A DNA stretch of 64,000 bases from Homarus americanus (Eukaryota; Arthropoda; Malacostraca; Decapoda; Nephropidae). Positions 40,508-55,500 of this stretch are shown here, one piece after another (within the stretch, counting starts at the first letter, position 1; the number at the start of each line of letters is the position of its first letter). The stretch covers positions 4,184,947 to 4,248,946 of the forward strand of contig NW_024737068.1 in NCBI RefSeq assembly GCF_018991925.1, written 5' to 3'. The translations under genes were made by a program, and so were the position numbers. A model generated the notes under the pieces. That model did no database searches and was not told the origin of the DNA. It saw only the letters and a list, made by a program, of their open reading frames with translations.

Positions 40508-40751
40508 ATGGAGTGGGAGAGAGAGAAAAAGTTTAACCCTACATGATGAATATGAGAAGTATCCTGAACTTTGGAATCCCCAACATGGCTTATACTGTAC
40601 TACAATAAAGCCAAGAAGCATAATTGCTGGGTTATCATTGCAAAAGTTATTGAATGTTCAATGGGAGAAGTGAAGAAGAAATTGGAAAACTTGCATGCCA
40701 GTTTCAGTTGGGAAAGGGCAAAGGGAAAGAAAACTGTTAGGACTGGCAAAG
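40508..40751 (+). pseudogene. MADF-domain exon with frameshifts
   Basis: From ATG 40508 (MEWEREKKF) the match moves frame twice. LHDEYEKYPELWNPQHGLY is the start of a MADF domain. YNKAKKHNCWVIIAKVIECS and MGEVKKKLENLHASFSWERA are helices 2-3 (C/AW..IA, VKKK..NLR.SF.RE). KGKKTVRTGKG is followed by a consensus donor AAAG|GTAAGC. MADF proteins bind DNA as transcription factors or as partners of PIF/Harbinger transposases (family knowledge). The two indels suggest a pseudogene, or sequencing errors in a real first exon. No second exon was recognised. Confidence 0.7.
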
Positions 40752-41352
40752 GTAAGCTATTTTACTATAGTGCTGTATTTCTACACTAACATGCCCCATA
40801 AGCCACACCTCTTCTATTAAAATAGCATATTGGTTCATAGAAAATGTTCGTGTAGCTGTCCATTTATTCAAACTAAATGTGTTCGCAATTGGTAAGCATA
40901 CCTGTTATTCTCTAAAATAAATGTTAAATATCTGGACTATCAAAATGCAAATGATTTCAAGGCATTAGCATTTCAGAGAGGATGTTAGAAAATTTTAAAT
41001 ATTTATCATAAAAGGTCGAAGGCAAAGCTGAAATTTACTTTTGGATGAAGCCTTTTCATTATTTCCTTGTTTTGTATCAAACATAAAGCAAACAAAAACA
41101 AACAATACCAAACATATAACACTATATAGGTAATGAACTACTGTTTGTATGGCTGGATATATCCCAAATCATTTATATTACCCAAAAATAAACTCGATAT
41201 AAATACAGAGTCTGGGGGAGGTAAAACGCTCAGGGAACAGCCACTGGACTTTGCAGGAATTTCGCTCATCTTGACGCACAAGTCAACAGATGTCAGCGCT
41301 GTGGTAACTAGCAATTAGCTACGCTTTCCTTGCCCCCACTTGCAACTCAATT

Positions 41353-43128
<1,776 letters not shown>

Positions 43129-43607
43129 TATATATATACTGTATATATAATATTATATGCAGTTTAACAACAGTGCCAACGTATACATTGAGATCAGATG
43201 ATATACCTGTACAGGTTATCTTTACTCCCCCAGTGACCTCAAACTCACAATATATAGGCTTATCTTAATTGGAGGAGCGTTAATGTTTTGCAATATATGA
43301 TAGGGTCACTTAATGACATGAGTAAATATGTAACCAATCTATAAGTATACTATATAATTATTGGGATATGTGCCTATGAATGGCACCTGGTTGTCCCTTG
43401 GACATACTCCGATTTTATACCAACCCAATCGTCTGCTGTCTTTCCTTGGATATTTTTAACCCCTAAAGTAGTCTCTAGGCTCAATGTACAGAACAGTATT
43501 AATTAATAGACTGAAGAGGTGAAACAATATATTGAAAGTTTTTAATTTGGCAGGGGTGACTTCATCAAACATCCACCATGGCTCAAGCAATCAACAAGGT
43601 ACACAGT

Positions 43608-44127
43608 GCAGTCCACAACTAACGAGTCAAACAAGGAATATCAATGAATGTCTACAATTATTTCCGACATCAAGATGAATGAGAAAGTGAAATGGATATA
43701 GAGCTAAGGACTGCCGCTGCTTTAGGGATCTCCGTCTGGTCCCTTCATAGGATAAAACAACACAGGGGAGGTGTAATAAAATCCCCACCCTCTAGGACCA
43801 GGATGTGGCCAGTGATGGGAACGTTGGATGATTTTGATAAAGACTGTATTTGGCGAGAGATCCTCTTGTTTTATGAGAGGGGTGAAATTCCTGCTGAAAA
43901 AAGGAGGTGATGGAGCAACCTATTAGCTCCTCTGGTGCCAAGTTCACACTTTACAAGCTTGCGAAACAACTTGGGTTTTGTTATAGGAAGGTGGCAGGTG
44001 CATTTTAATGGAGAGAGATAATGATGTTGTTGTGAGAAACAAATACCTGAGAATTATTAGTAAAAACAGAAAGTGCAGCAGCCCAAAACCAGAAAAATAT
44101 TTTGACGAGACTTGGGTAAATCAAAAC
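43608..44127 (+). pseudogene. DDE transposase remnant, truncated by LINE insertion
   Basis: VYNYFRHQDE, LRTAAALGISVWSLHRIKQH, SPPSRTRMWPVMGTLDDFDK and WREILLFYERGEIPAEK form a helix-turn-helix N-terminus. A frameshift region with LRNNLGFCYRKV follows, and the coding ends at KYFDETWVNQN, whose Asp fits the first catalytic residue. This layout is common to a DDE transposase family widespread in arthropods. The CR1-like LINE begins right after WVNQN. Confidence 0.7.
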
Positions 44128-44310
44128 GCCTGCAACTACCAAGCTTATACTACAGATGGGCCAGGGGTGACTGAATCGAAGTGTATAAACATCTCCGGGG
44201 GCAATACTCGGTCGAATGTACATACCTGGAGCTGGCAGACGTTCGCCCCATATGAGGCCACAGCTCAAAGTTAGAGAAGCCACAAGTCCAGAAAACTGCG
44301 TGTTCGGACT
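44128..44310 (+). repeat. CR1-like LINE 3' fragment, diverged
   Basis: AAGCTTATACTACAGATGGG, GTGTATAAACATCTCCGGGG, CTGGAGCTGGCAGACGTTCG and AAGCCACAAGTCCAGAAAAC follow the family order of 21250-21420 with scattered changes. It is an internal slice without the true 3' end. Confidence 0.85.
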
Positions 44311-44818
44311 AAAATGCTCAAATCAACATGCACCATAACATTTTGTATAAATACAAGTATTCCAAATTGTGTATCCATTCCTTTGATAAAGTCTTGTAAC
44401 AAAACGTCAGGAATATAGCTCCATCTATTAGTAGTGTTTCCTTCACTGTTACTTATTAGATCAACAAATTTAGCAAAATGTTGGGATGTTTATTTGTTTA
44501 GAGGCCCTTAACTCTTCACTACAGGGACGCCACTTTTAATATTTTATTTGACTAACAATAGACGATTTTATTGAGAACAGGGGGAAGCCCGTACACATTA
44601 TATTGCCTGCCTATATGCCAAATGGTTGCCTGAAAAAATGCAGCCCTATTCAACTGTTGTGTTGTTTGTCTCTCCTGCTGTGCCAGCTTGGGTGATGCTG
44701 GTTCACACTACCACTCTTCTACTTGTGTATTCTAGGTATCCATATGAAGTTTTATCAGTATGGCATGAGTTTTATACATACCTATATTAATCCTGGTTAA
44801 GAAGATCAGAAGGACGTA

Positions 44819-45422
44819 CAGTAAACCCCCGCTTTACGCGGTTTCACTTTACGCGTTTCCACGTTTACGCGGTACCCTGCCGAAACCGGAATGCTCACTT
44901 TCCGCGGTGTGTGTACCCTTTTACGAGGAGAGCGGCGCGAGCAGGGTGAGCACAAGGTCGCCCAGTCATCAAAACATTACCGAGTTCTTCACCCGCCACC
45001 CACCACAGCCGGCCCAAGTCAGTGATAGTGAGGATATGGACTTATATGGACTTTGAGGAGTTTGACAAAGAGGCCCTGCAAGCCTCTGTGGTGGATAGTG
45101 ATACAATTGATACAGGTGAGGGCCAATAATCTGCTCTCTGCCTGGGATCCCCGTGTGCCCAGCCATCTTTTCTACTAATGTAAGTGTTAAAAAGCCTAAT
45201 ATTATTATTTCTCTTAATTATTAATTGTGTGTGCATACCATCATAAAATTAAGAAGTTATTTTTACTACAACGTAGGTATTGTGTCTGAAAAAGTGGAGT
45301 TTGGGGGTCAGCCCGGTCTCTATTTCAATTAATCCCATATGTTATGTTGTTCACTTTACGTGTTTCTCACTTTACGCGGGCCGCCGTGGGTTCAATTAAC
45401 CGCGTAAAGTGAGGGTTCACTG
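44819..45422. mobile_element. TIR element (TTTACGCGG type), 604 bp
   Basis: Starts CAGTAAACCCCCGCTTTACG, ends CGCGTAAAGTGAGGGTTCACTG, TA on both sides (44817-44818, 45423-45424). The interior keeps a transposase-tail-like frame: GPSQ, SDSED, then EEFDKEALQASVVDSDTIDT and GEGQ stop. The 51125 element has an alignable EGDFEGFVREALTTVTDSDG segment. This suggests both derive from one autonomous transposon with an acidic C-terminus. Confidence 0.85.
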
Positions 45423-46360
45423 TAATAGCCTCTGTCAACATATAGACAGTAGTACTTATACAAAAATGGGCTATTTATATGCATTAATTGTATAACTTAC
45501 ACTACCCAAATTAATTAGATAAATGGCAACTAAGCACAGATATCACTTCCTTCTTACGTACAACTGGAAAATTAGTGGTGGAGACATAGATAATTTGTTA
45601 TTTTCATCACCATCACACTTGTAACTCTTTTAGTTTCAGCTGGAGTTACTTGTAATCTCTGTTTGTAATTGTTTCAGAGTATTAAATGTTCACACAAACA
45701 CTACAGTAATAAATGGCTTTCTTATAAAAAAATAAATGCACACTATGTTGTTGTAATAACAAATTAACTGATGATAGGCAACTGTCCTTTTACAAGTGAA
45801 TATAAGAGGTTATTTACAGAGCTCTTTTAGTATGTGTCACGTGTATGAGATACAGGGGTTAAATCCACTGAGGGCTGAGCACTTGGTGATGACCTGTGTG
45901 AATCAAAGGTGCATGGAGAACATGGGAATGTCATCTAGCACACGGGAAGGAAGTGATTTAAGCTATGCTAAGTTGCCGTTTATCTTGCTTATTCGGGTAG
46001 TGTAAGGTATACAATTAATCATGCGAATAACCCACATTTGTCGGAACAAATACTGGTGACTTTGAAACCAGCCCTACATCATGTTCTCTGGTTCCTTGCT
46101 CACACTGCTACTTCCCATTCCCCCTCACTACTAATGTGTCCTACTTGTACCTTATTTTCAAGTTAAGTAGTAAATTATAAGTTTACCTCGGTGTGTAGGA
46201 GCAGAGTGGAGATTATAGACCAATGTGACTGATGAATGGAAATATTAACACATTTAAAATATAGATTAATAAAACTATACTGCTCATCATTATAAAAATA
46301 CACTCTTTACCAATGTGTTATCTGGCAGTTACTTATGAAAAACATTTAACCAGGAAAAGT

Positions 46361-46583
46361 TCACCGCGTCTCCTTGTTCTTCATATTTTCTGTTATGACT
46401 TCAATTTTTGAACGGAGAATGGAGTACCAGTCCTCTCCCTTCTTCATCCACTGGAACTTTGTAGGAAGGTACTTAAGGTGATCAACTCCCTCAATCACTG
46501 GGTCAGCCTTAGCTTTTTCTACTGCCTCTGGGAACTTGGCTGGTGATGCTGTGGCAATATACCCTCTGGGTGCATCTGACTTC
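46361..46583 (-). CDS. THNSL2: THNSL2 terminal exon with stop
   Basis: 223 bp from acceptor TTGTAG|GAAG to TGA (46363-46361). It encodes KSDAPRGYIATASPAKFPEA, a middle with HLKYLPTKFQWMKKGEDWYS, and a tail ending NMKNKETR. ATASPAKFPEAV is the conserved C-terminal block. No canonical AATAAA was found on this strand in the next 200 bp. Confidence 0.92.
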
Positions 46584-49500
46584 CTACAATAAACACCATT
46601 GACAAAACATGAATATACAGGGGGTCATTTCACATATATGTTGCTCACAAAATTTGGAAGGAATTTTCATTATGTCTATTTTTTCACATATATGTCATCT
46701 GCATCATCCACTGTTTTATACTAAATCTGTGTGTAGCCAAATGTGATGCATAAATAGTTTTAAAAACATCTAATATAATGCAAAAATAACCATAATAGAA
46801 ATAAAAGTGCCCTACAAGTGTTAAGTTTCTACCACACCAAAATACATTAGTCACCCCCAAACACCAGTGTACGCTCTGCCATTGTTCTATGTAAGTAGCC
46901 CCAGAATCTGCAAAAAAAGTCACCTCAATGTGCTAGTGTACCTTATGAATAAAGAAATGAATATGTAATGTATGTACAGTAATATAGAGATATAAATGAA
47001 TAATTAAGAGAGTAAGGGTATATTTTGTGTGGGAGATGTAGTGTATCTGAGAGCAGCAATTGGTTTGGCAACACACCATGACTTCCTGGATTACTGTATA
47101 CTGTACCTCACTGTGGACATTTAATTCACGTACTGTAAGTGTTCCAACACCAAAAAATTTAAGTTTATTAAAAAATCATATTCAATTCTTATACAATGGA
47201 GGGTTTACACGTAAAAAAAAAACTTTGTTTAGTTGTGATAAAGGCTTAAAAGATCCTCATGGTAGCCTGAGTGCATAGCAAGAGAGAGGAGGTGGAAGGT
47301 GGTGGGGGAGGAGGAACAGAGTGCTGGCTGAACTGGGGGACAACTTTTCCCCGTGCTTGTCAACCTGAGATCACGTTATAACAACAATATTCAATTTCAT
47401 CATAATTACCATGTTATTTAAGTTCATTTGGTTCTGGGTTAATAGAACATTACTGTAAAGTAATAAAATCCCCCCCTTTCCCCCCCAAAAAAATCCAACA
47501 CACAATCTCATATGAATTATTACATTGTATTATATTCCCGGTCTCTTGTTTACAGAGTGAGAAAAGCTGATTGTTCTCGGCCTCCCTCACAATGTTATTA
47601 TGTTGCCAGCACTCACCATCTCTTGAGCACCATTATTGTCATTGCTCAAGAGGGTTGGTGCTTACCACAGGATCTGTCTTTAGTACTTAGTAAATAATGC
47701 TGTAGCACTTAAAAATATCATTGTACTGTACAGTATAATGCATCTCCACATGCCTTGGTTTATCCACTGATCAGTTGTTGAAGTGTACAGTCTTGTTTAA
47801 AATTCTTTGAACACTGCTGGAGACAGCTGGCAACTCAAGGCAGTTTGTTTACTATTCTACATAGTGAAAATTATGAATGAGTGTAAAACTGATCGGTGAT
47901 TGGTTACTTAGTTCCCCGCTGCTTAATTAATGGATGGGCTTTGTTGTTTCGTATTATATTATACTACAGTTGACCCTCGTTAATTTTGACTAATAGGGGG
48001 GAAAGGGTGTCCGTTTTAGCCGATTGTCCGAATTAACCGATTTAGGGGTTAATATTGCATGATATTTCAAAGTCGTTGTTTTCGTCACGATTTTATCCCA
48101 CTTTCCACTGTAATACATACGTAATTTCAGCAAAAATATTACATTTCCGTGAATGTATTATATCAAGCACAGTATGAATAGAATATCATTGTAATATAAC
48201 AGTATTTTAACCGAAAACTAGTAAAAAAACGAATAACATCTCAAGAACATCGGAAGCTTAGGTAAAGTCTATTGTTTGCGTCATGTATTTTATCCTATTT
48301 TACATTGAAATACATCACGTTTCAGCAAAACTACTATTTATTTCCGAGAATATATTAATTCAGGCGCAGTTTAGGTAAAATATACGTGTGATGTAACAGT
48401 TTTTTAACTGAAAACGATTCGAAAAACACGTACCCTCTAGCCCTGTTCAAGGAGAGGACTGGGAGAAGCTGTTTGGTGCTGCAGACGATGACAAGGAAAA
48501 TGATTTGGATGGATTTTAAAGAAAATATTCAGAAATATGGTATCGTAGTATTTATTCAAGTCAATTAGGATAGAATATTATTGTAATACAACAGTTTTTT
48601 AACTGAAAACCAATCGAAAAGAGATTACGGTAACATCTTTTGAACGAAAGAAAGCGAAAGTCATTGTTTTCGTCACGATTTTGTCCCACTTTCCACTGTA
48701 ATACGTACGTCATTTCAGCAAAAATATAACATTTCCGTGAATGTATTATATCAAGCACAGTATGAATAGAATACCATTGTAATATAACAGTATTTTAACC
48801 AAAATCTATTAAAAAAAATGAGTAACTTCTCTTGAACATCGGAAGGTTAGGTAAAATCTTTTGTTTTCGTCATGTATTTTATCCTATTTTACATTAAAAT
48901 ACATCACGTTTCAGCAAAACTACTATTTATTTCCGAGAATATATTCATTCAGGCACAGTTAAGGTAAAATATATATGTGATGTAACAGTTTTTTAACTGA
49001 AAACGATTCAAAAAACACGTGTACTGTCTAGCTGATACTCAACAGCTGGTGGTGCGTCATGCGTCGTTGTAAACAATAGGAGGTTGAAGTAGATTACCGG
49101 GTATTATATTAAGTGTGAAATATCGAAAAGGTTTTATTACCGGTATTGTTTGTAGATCAATGAGAACTGTGATACCGTATATGATATGATAAGTTAGCCT
49201 GTGCTAAGAACTTCAACATAGACAACTGAAAACTCGTTGTAAGGTAATTTAGGCTATTGTAAGTTGGTGAGCTTCATTTGCTGAAGGAACTGCACAACTT
49301 TTCATTACTAATTGGTACATATTTTACGTTTCCATTGTTTACTGGCAGTAAATGGTAAATATTTTTCATGTCTGAAGCTAAAAGTTGCATCCCCCCCCCC
49401 CCACTAGTGGTGGAGATGTTACATTTAACCAAAAAGACGCTGGTGTTTTATCCCAGCAGTGGCTGGACCAGCATTTTAGCTTAAGGTCCGCGTAGGTAAT

Positions 49501-52500
49501 ATTCCTACAAATCTAAAAAAAAAAAGAAGTTCATTCAGATTTTGTCCGAATTATCCGAAATCCGGATTAAAGGAGTCCGAATTAACGAGGGTCGACTGTA
49601 CTTACTATTGTAAACAAACAGCCTCGAGTTCCCAGCTGTCTCCAGCAGTGTTCGAAGAATCTTGAACGAGATTGTACAAGTAGCAAAATTGAGCCATCAC
49701 ATAACACTCAAAGGTAAAATTAATGTTGTTAGGAAGGTATCTCCATATGAAATAATATACAGTGTGTTATAATGACCTTGTTATAAGCTAAATTGCTGAA
49801 AGCTCCCTCTCTAGGAACACATCCTGAGCTTTCAAGGGTATAATTGTAGTATACGTTGGAACTCATATACCCTGTACTACGTATATTACATTAATTCTTA
49901 TGGAGAAAAATTCCTCTTTATAAAATGTTTCACTTTAAGTCACGTTTCTCTGGATTACATAGCTAACATATAATGAAGACCCCTGTATCTATTTTCAAAA
50001 CATAGATTAAAACAAGTTTATCAATTATCATAAAAATTGCCATTTAAGGTAATTTACTGTTAAACTCATTCACACTTTCTAAGTGCTCTTTATACATATT
50101 TTTTACTGCAACTTTCTTTACTACATTTATCCATTATTTTATAGGAGACATCACCCTCCAATCTTATCTGCTATACACTACACCTACAGTAGTTTAAATA
50201 TTTTTTTTCTGATACTTGAGGATGTACAAAGAAAGAGTAGCAAGTGTGTTGGGTAGAGGGGTACCACCTCAACTGGGAGTGAAGTGACAATAAATTAAGG
50301 GAGGTATTGTACATGTATATAGAGAGAGGAAGGCCAGGAAGGTCTTGTGTGAAGGTCTTCCTCCAGTGAGGAGCTGAATGAGGTATTGTACAGAAGAATG
50401 ACTCTTGTACATGGTGTTCACTTATAAATTAGATCAAAATGGTAAATTTCACCATTCAAATTGGTAAAAAGTTAAAATACTAAAAACAAAGTACCTGTAA
50501 CATTAACTAAGGGTCTTTCTAAATAGGAGAGAAAAATGAGGTTCTTACCTTTGGTAGTGATAGGCAGCAGCCACTGCAGTATGGGGACACACTACATATT
50601 TATGCTCCTCATGTATTCTTTGCATCACCTCTGTTATTCTGGCATCATCAACCACAATTGATTCTATGGACACAAGAAAACTGCATTGGGTAAGTTTAAA
50701 ATAAGTTAAGAAAAAATAAAATAAAAAATGAGCTGGGTGGTAAGTTATGTAAAAATAAAACAAAAAAGAAAAACAATAAAAAAATTATGGTTAAGGTATA
50801 ACAAACACCAGAAATTGTACAATAAGACTAAGGCAAAGAATGGAAGGTTAAAGCAGAGGCGTTCAACTTCTACAGTGGTCTCATAAAAGGAGAAGCTGTG
50901 GTAATAATAAATGAATGGTGCTATGATACTAAGGAAGAAAGGGAAATTTAGCAAAACCTACATCGTGCACACAATGCATGATTACCTATACAGTACAAGA
51001 TAGAACAAATTGCAAATAACAACAACAACATTTCGTGTGATTTAAAAAGTAAATGCAATAACAGTAACTTAATATCTCTTACTGAGGACAGATAAAGAGT
51101 GTTATTTAACATGTATTACAAGTACAGTTAACCCTCACTTTACGCGGTCCCGCATTCCGCGTTTCCACGTTAACGCGGTGCCTTGCCAGAACCTCACGTG
51201 CTCACATTACGCGGTACGTGAACCCCATTACGCGGAGAGTGTCCGGCGCGACGCTATTTTTAGATTCGCCCCACCCGCCCGCCTGCCTCTCCTTCCTCCT
51301 CCCTCCGCTTGGGCAAGCGGCGCAGTAAGGTTGCGCAATGTGTGTCTTTGTTGCGTTATCACTGACGTCATATGACGTATCAGACCTGTGATTGGCCATG
51401 CATCCCTACCCCCCTCTGCTGCTAGCTGTAATTGGCTTAAAGTATTATGACGTGTCCACCCGGGGGAGGGAGGGAGGGAGGGAGGAAAGACGACGCTTGA
51501 CCTAGCCGCGGCAGTTTCATCCCTCCAGGCCACACCGTGTATAGTGCATCCATTGTTCTGTGATAGTGATAGTGACAGTGAAGGTGACTTTGAGGGATTT
51601 GTCAGGGAAGCCCTGACAACTGTAACTGATAGTGATGGTGATGCACCTAGTAATGGTGATTCACCTGAGGGCCAGTAATCTGCCATCTGCCTCGGAACCA
51701 GCCTCCATCCCCGTATGCCGACCCATCTCTTCTACCAAATTTTTAGTTTTCTAACCTAACCTTTATTTTTCCAATGTTAACCTTTATCTTTCCTAACCTA
51801 ACCTCTTCTATATTACTTGTTTTTTCATACCATCATAAAGTTAAGATAAAATTTTTACTACAACATAGTTGTGTGTCGTCAAAAAGTGGAGTTTGGGGAT
51901 CGGCCCGGACTCCATTTCAATTAATCCCATATGTTATGTTATTCACTTTACGCGTTTCTCGCTTTCCGCGGTACCCTCCGGGTTACATTAACCGCGTAAA
52001 GTGAGGGTTAACTGTACTTACATTTACATATTACAGCACCTATTGTTAATACAGTTTATCCTCTTGTACAGTATTGCATTTTACACATCATCTCAGCATT
52101 AACCTATTGTGTACAGGACCTCCTCTGAGCTGAATAAAATTGTCTGACATTAGCCAAATAAAATATTAAAAGTGACATCCTGTAGTGAAGAGTTAAATAT
52201 GAAACTTGAGATGGTTTTCTTAGCCCTTGAGTCATCATACTCAAGGGGTTAAGTCATTGAATTCAAGCCATTGTAACCAAGGGGTTAATTAAACATATTT
52301 TATGGGGATTAACCCACCCGAGAATGAGATTTTTGGGAACAAGACGACTCTCTCAAAGCCGGAAAAAAATCCCTCATTCCTGGAATTTTCTGGTAACGGA
52401 AAAATTTTCTCCGAAGTTCCAGAATGATGCATTATTTCATCTCTCAAAGCTGGAAAAAATCCCTCTTCCCCGGAATTTTCCGAGTAACGGAAAAATATTC

Positions 52501-55500
52501 TCGTAAGTTCCAGAAATTGCCATTGTACATCATCTTTTGAACCCAGAAAAATATCCCCCTTCCCTGGAATTTTCCGGGTACCAGAAAATTTTTCTTAGAA
52601 TTTCCGGAAAAAGTGCCCGATTTTCATCCCACAAACCTGAAAAAAAAAATCCCCCATCCCCAGAATTTTCTGGGTACTGGGAAAATTTTCTCGGAATTTT
52701 CCAGAAAATGAGCCCCTCGGAAAATTGTTCCCTAAGCCATAATTTTTCAGAAAATTCTGGCTTTGGGAATGATTTTCCGAGAAAATTTCAATTCCAACTA
52801 ATGGAGATATCTGTTTAGATAAATTGCACCATCAAAAAATGCAGAAATTAAACAGATCAAGAGTGAGAAACAATATAAACATTGTGTTGACAAAGAAAGA
52901 GAAACAATTGAGACCCTGCAATTCTGTGTAAAATAGGTCAGTCAGGTCAGCAACCTGGGACTTGGTCACAATTATATGATGCCATATGGTAGCAGGGTCT
53001 ACCATTAGATAACACATTATGCTTCCAATATCTTCCCAGGCGGTAGTACCTCCCTGTATGATAGCTGCCTGCTACCTACTATTATTATACTTAGGGTTAA
53101 GTTATACTCAAGGGATCAAATTATCATACTGAAGGGGATGGCTTAACTCATAATAGTCAAGGGATTGTTAACATACTGAAGGGGTTAACTCATCATAGTC
53201 AAGGGATTGTTATCAAACTCAAGGGGTTAACTCATCATGGACAAGGGATTGTTATCATACTCAAGGGGTTAACTCATCATAGTCAAGAGATCAAATTACC
53301 ATACTCAAGGGATTAACTCATCATGGACAAGGGATTAAGTTACCATACTCAAGAGGTTAACTTTTCATACTCAAGGGGGATAAATCATCATATTTATGGG
53401 ATTAAGTCATTGGACTCAAGGGTTTAAATCATCATACTCCTGGGGATAATTCATCATATTCAAGGGATTGGTCAACACACTCAAGGGGATAGTCATCATA
53501 TTCCAAGGGATTAAGTTATTGCACTCAGGGATTAACTCCTTGAACTCAAGGGATTCAGTCATTATACTCAAGGGGTTAAGTAATCATACTCAAGGGGTTA
53601 AGTAATCATACTCAAGGGATTAAGTCATCGTACTCAAAGAATTAAGTCATTGTACTCAGGGATTAAGTCATCATACTCAAAGGGTTAAGAGCCTCACCAA
53701 TAATGGTCTTCCTCATGGCGTCCAAAATGTCCCGAGGAATACTCGTCTTGCCGTCCTTCTCATATTTATCCATGATGTCTTTGACCCTCTTAGTGTTACT
53801 GTCAGCATATATATACACCAACCTCTCCACATTATATGGAATCTGAAATGGCACTACATAAGATCAGCTGCCTGACTTATATTATCTGACAATTAAACAC
53901 CTTAATGCAACCTGGAAGGGAGGGTTACGTTAACTTAGACTAAATTAGGTTAGGTTAGTTTAGAATGAGGATGACATTAAGCTGGGGCTAATCTTCAGAC
54001 GATCCCAGGAATATGTATTTAGTACGAGTCTGGGGCTGGATACTCAAAAATATTTAAGACGTTCTACCTGTATCTCCCAAAGTTGGTCATAACTTCAGCG
54101 ATGATTTAATTTTTTCACTGTGACTCGATACTCAAAACAAAATTGACCCCTGGGCGCTGCCATGTTTTATGACATTTGGTCACACAAAGTTAGGACTCCT
54201 CAGGGGGTGCTATAAGTGAGACTGTAATCTTTGATGCCCCATCCTCTTTAGCATTACTACAGATATTTAACCCCAAGGTGTAGGGTCACATCCTGTGACC
54301 TGCATTCTGTAGAGCTTCGAGTCACGTTACACAATGTTCTGAACTTTTGTGGGCCTGTTTGAATAAAAAGGACGGGCCTGGCTAGATTATGTTGCCAAGT
54401 AGGTATTTATCTTTCACTCACTCACTCACACATGAGAGTCTCCCAGTCTCCTCTTAGTAGCTTCTCAGCTTTTGTGATGTAGGAATCTCATCCTTGGTCT
54501 TGAGTCACTTTACCATGTGTTTCTACCCTCCCACCCCAAAGCACAAGTCTAGTATTGTGATCAGTTACTGGAGTAGTAATAATGATTGTTAATAGCATAA
54601 ATAGTAATAACATGGTAAAACAAGGGTACTGTACTTCATACTGCCTACAAATTAGCGTTGTTTACCTCGTACTATCGAGTCATACATACGCCACTTTACG
54701 AACATTCTAGACTTTTCTGAGCCCGTGTGTTGCCAACCTGTGGTAAGGACATGTTTATTTCCTGTTTATATCATGAATGACCAGTTTGTAAGACTAGAAA
54801 TGCTTTTTATTTTAATTTTCTTAAATGTTCCTGAATATGCCAATATGCCCACATGGGGGGGGGGGGGATTGCTGACCATAGCCAGAAGCCCAGGGGTTAA
54901 AATATATTGAAATTATAAACTGAAATATACAGTTACAAGTGAAAGTATATAGAAGCAAGAGCCAATTTAACCCAAGAAGGCAAAAAAATACTCAAATAAC
55001 CACAAATCGCTGTATTCATAGGCGAATGCATTTCATGCAGTGACACCACTGACAGACTACATGGTGGTGTTCATGGAGTTAGTACCAGCATATGTGTTCA
55101 ACTGTAACCCTGCACAGGGAAAGAAGGTATACAGGGATCTGGTGGATCCTTTGTAGTTAGTGATGAAAATTCGATTCGCTAATATCAATTTCCTTGTTGA
55201 ACAAGATTTCATGCTTCTACAGCATCAAAGTGTAATTGGAGATAACACAGGATTGACCCAAGCCAGTATAAGTAGAATCATTACCCAAGTATAAATTTTT
55301 GCCTGACTTCACCTACATCACAGTATATTCTTAAGGGGCAGGGCACTACAGCCATATATTCAAATACATAAAGTAAAGGCTTCTGAAGGGAGTGTCTATA
55401 CAATTATCGGAAGTTAATTAAGAATGATAATACTGTACTATACTGTAATAACATTAATAATTTTGCCAGGATGATACATCAGTTTATAAGTCATTATTTT

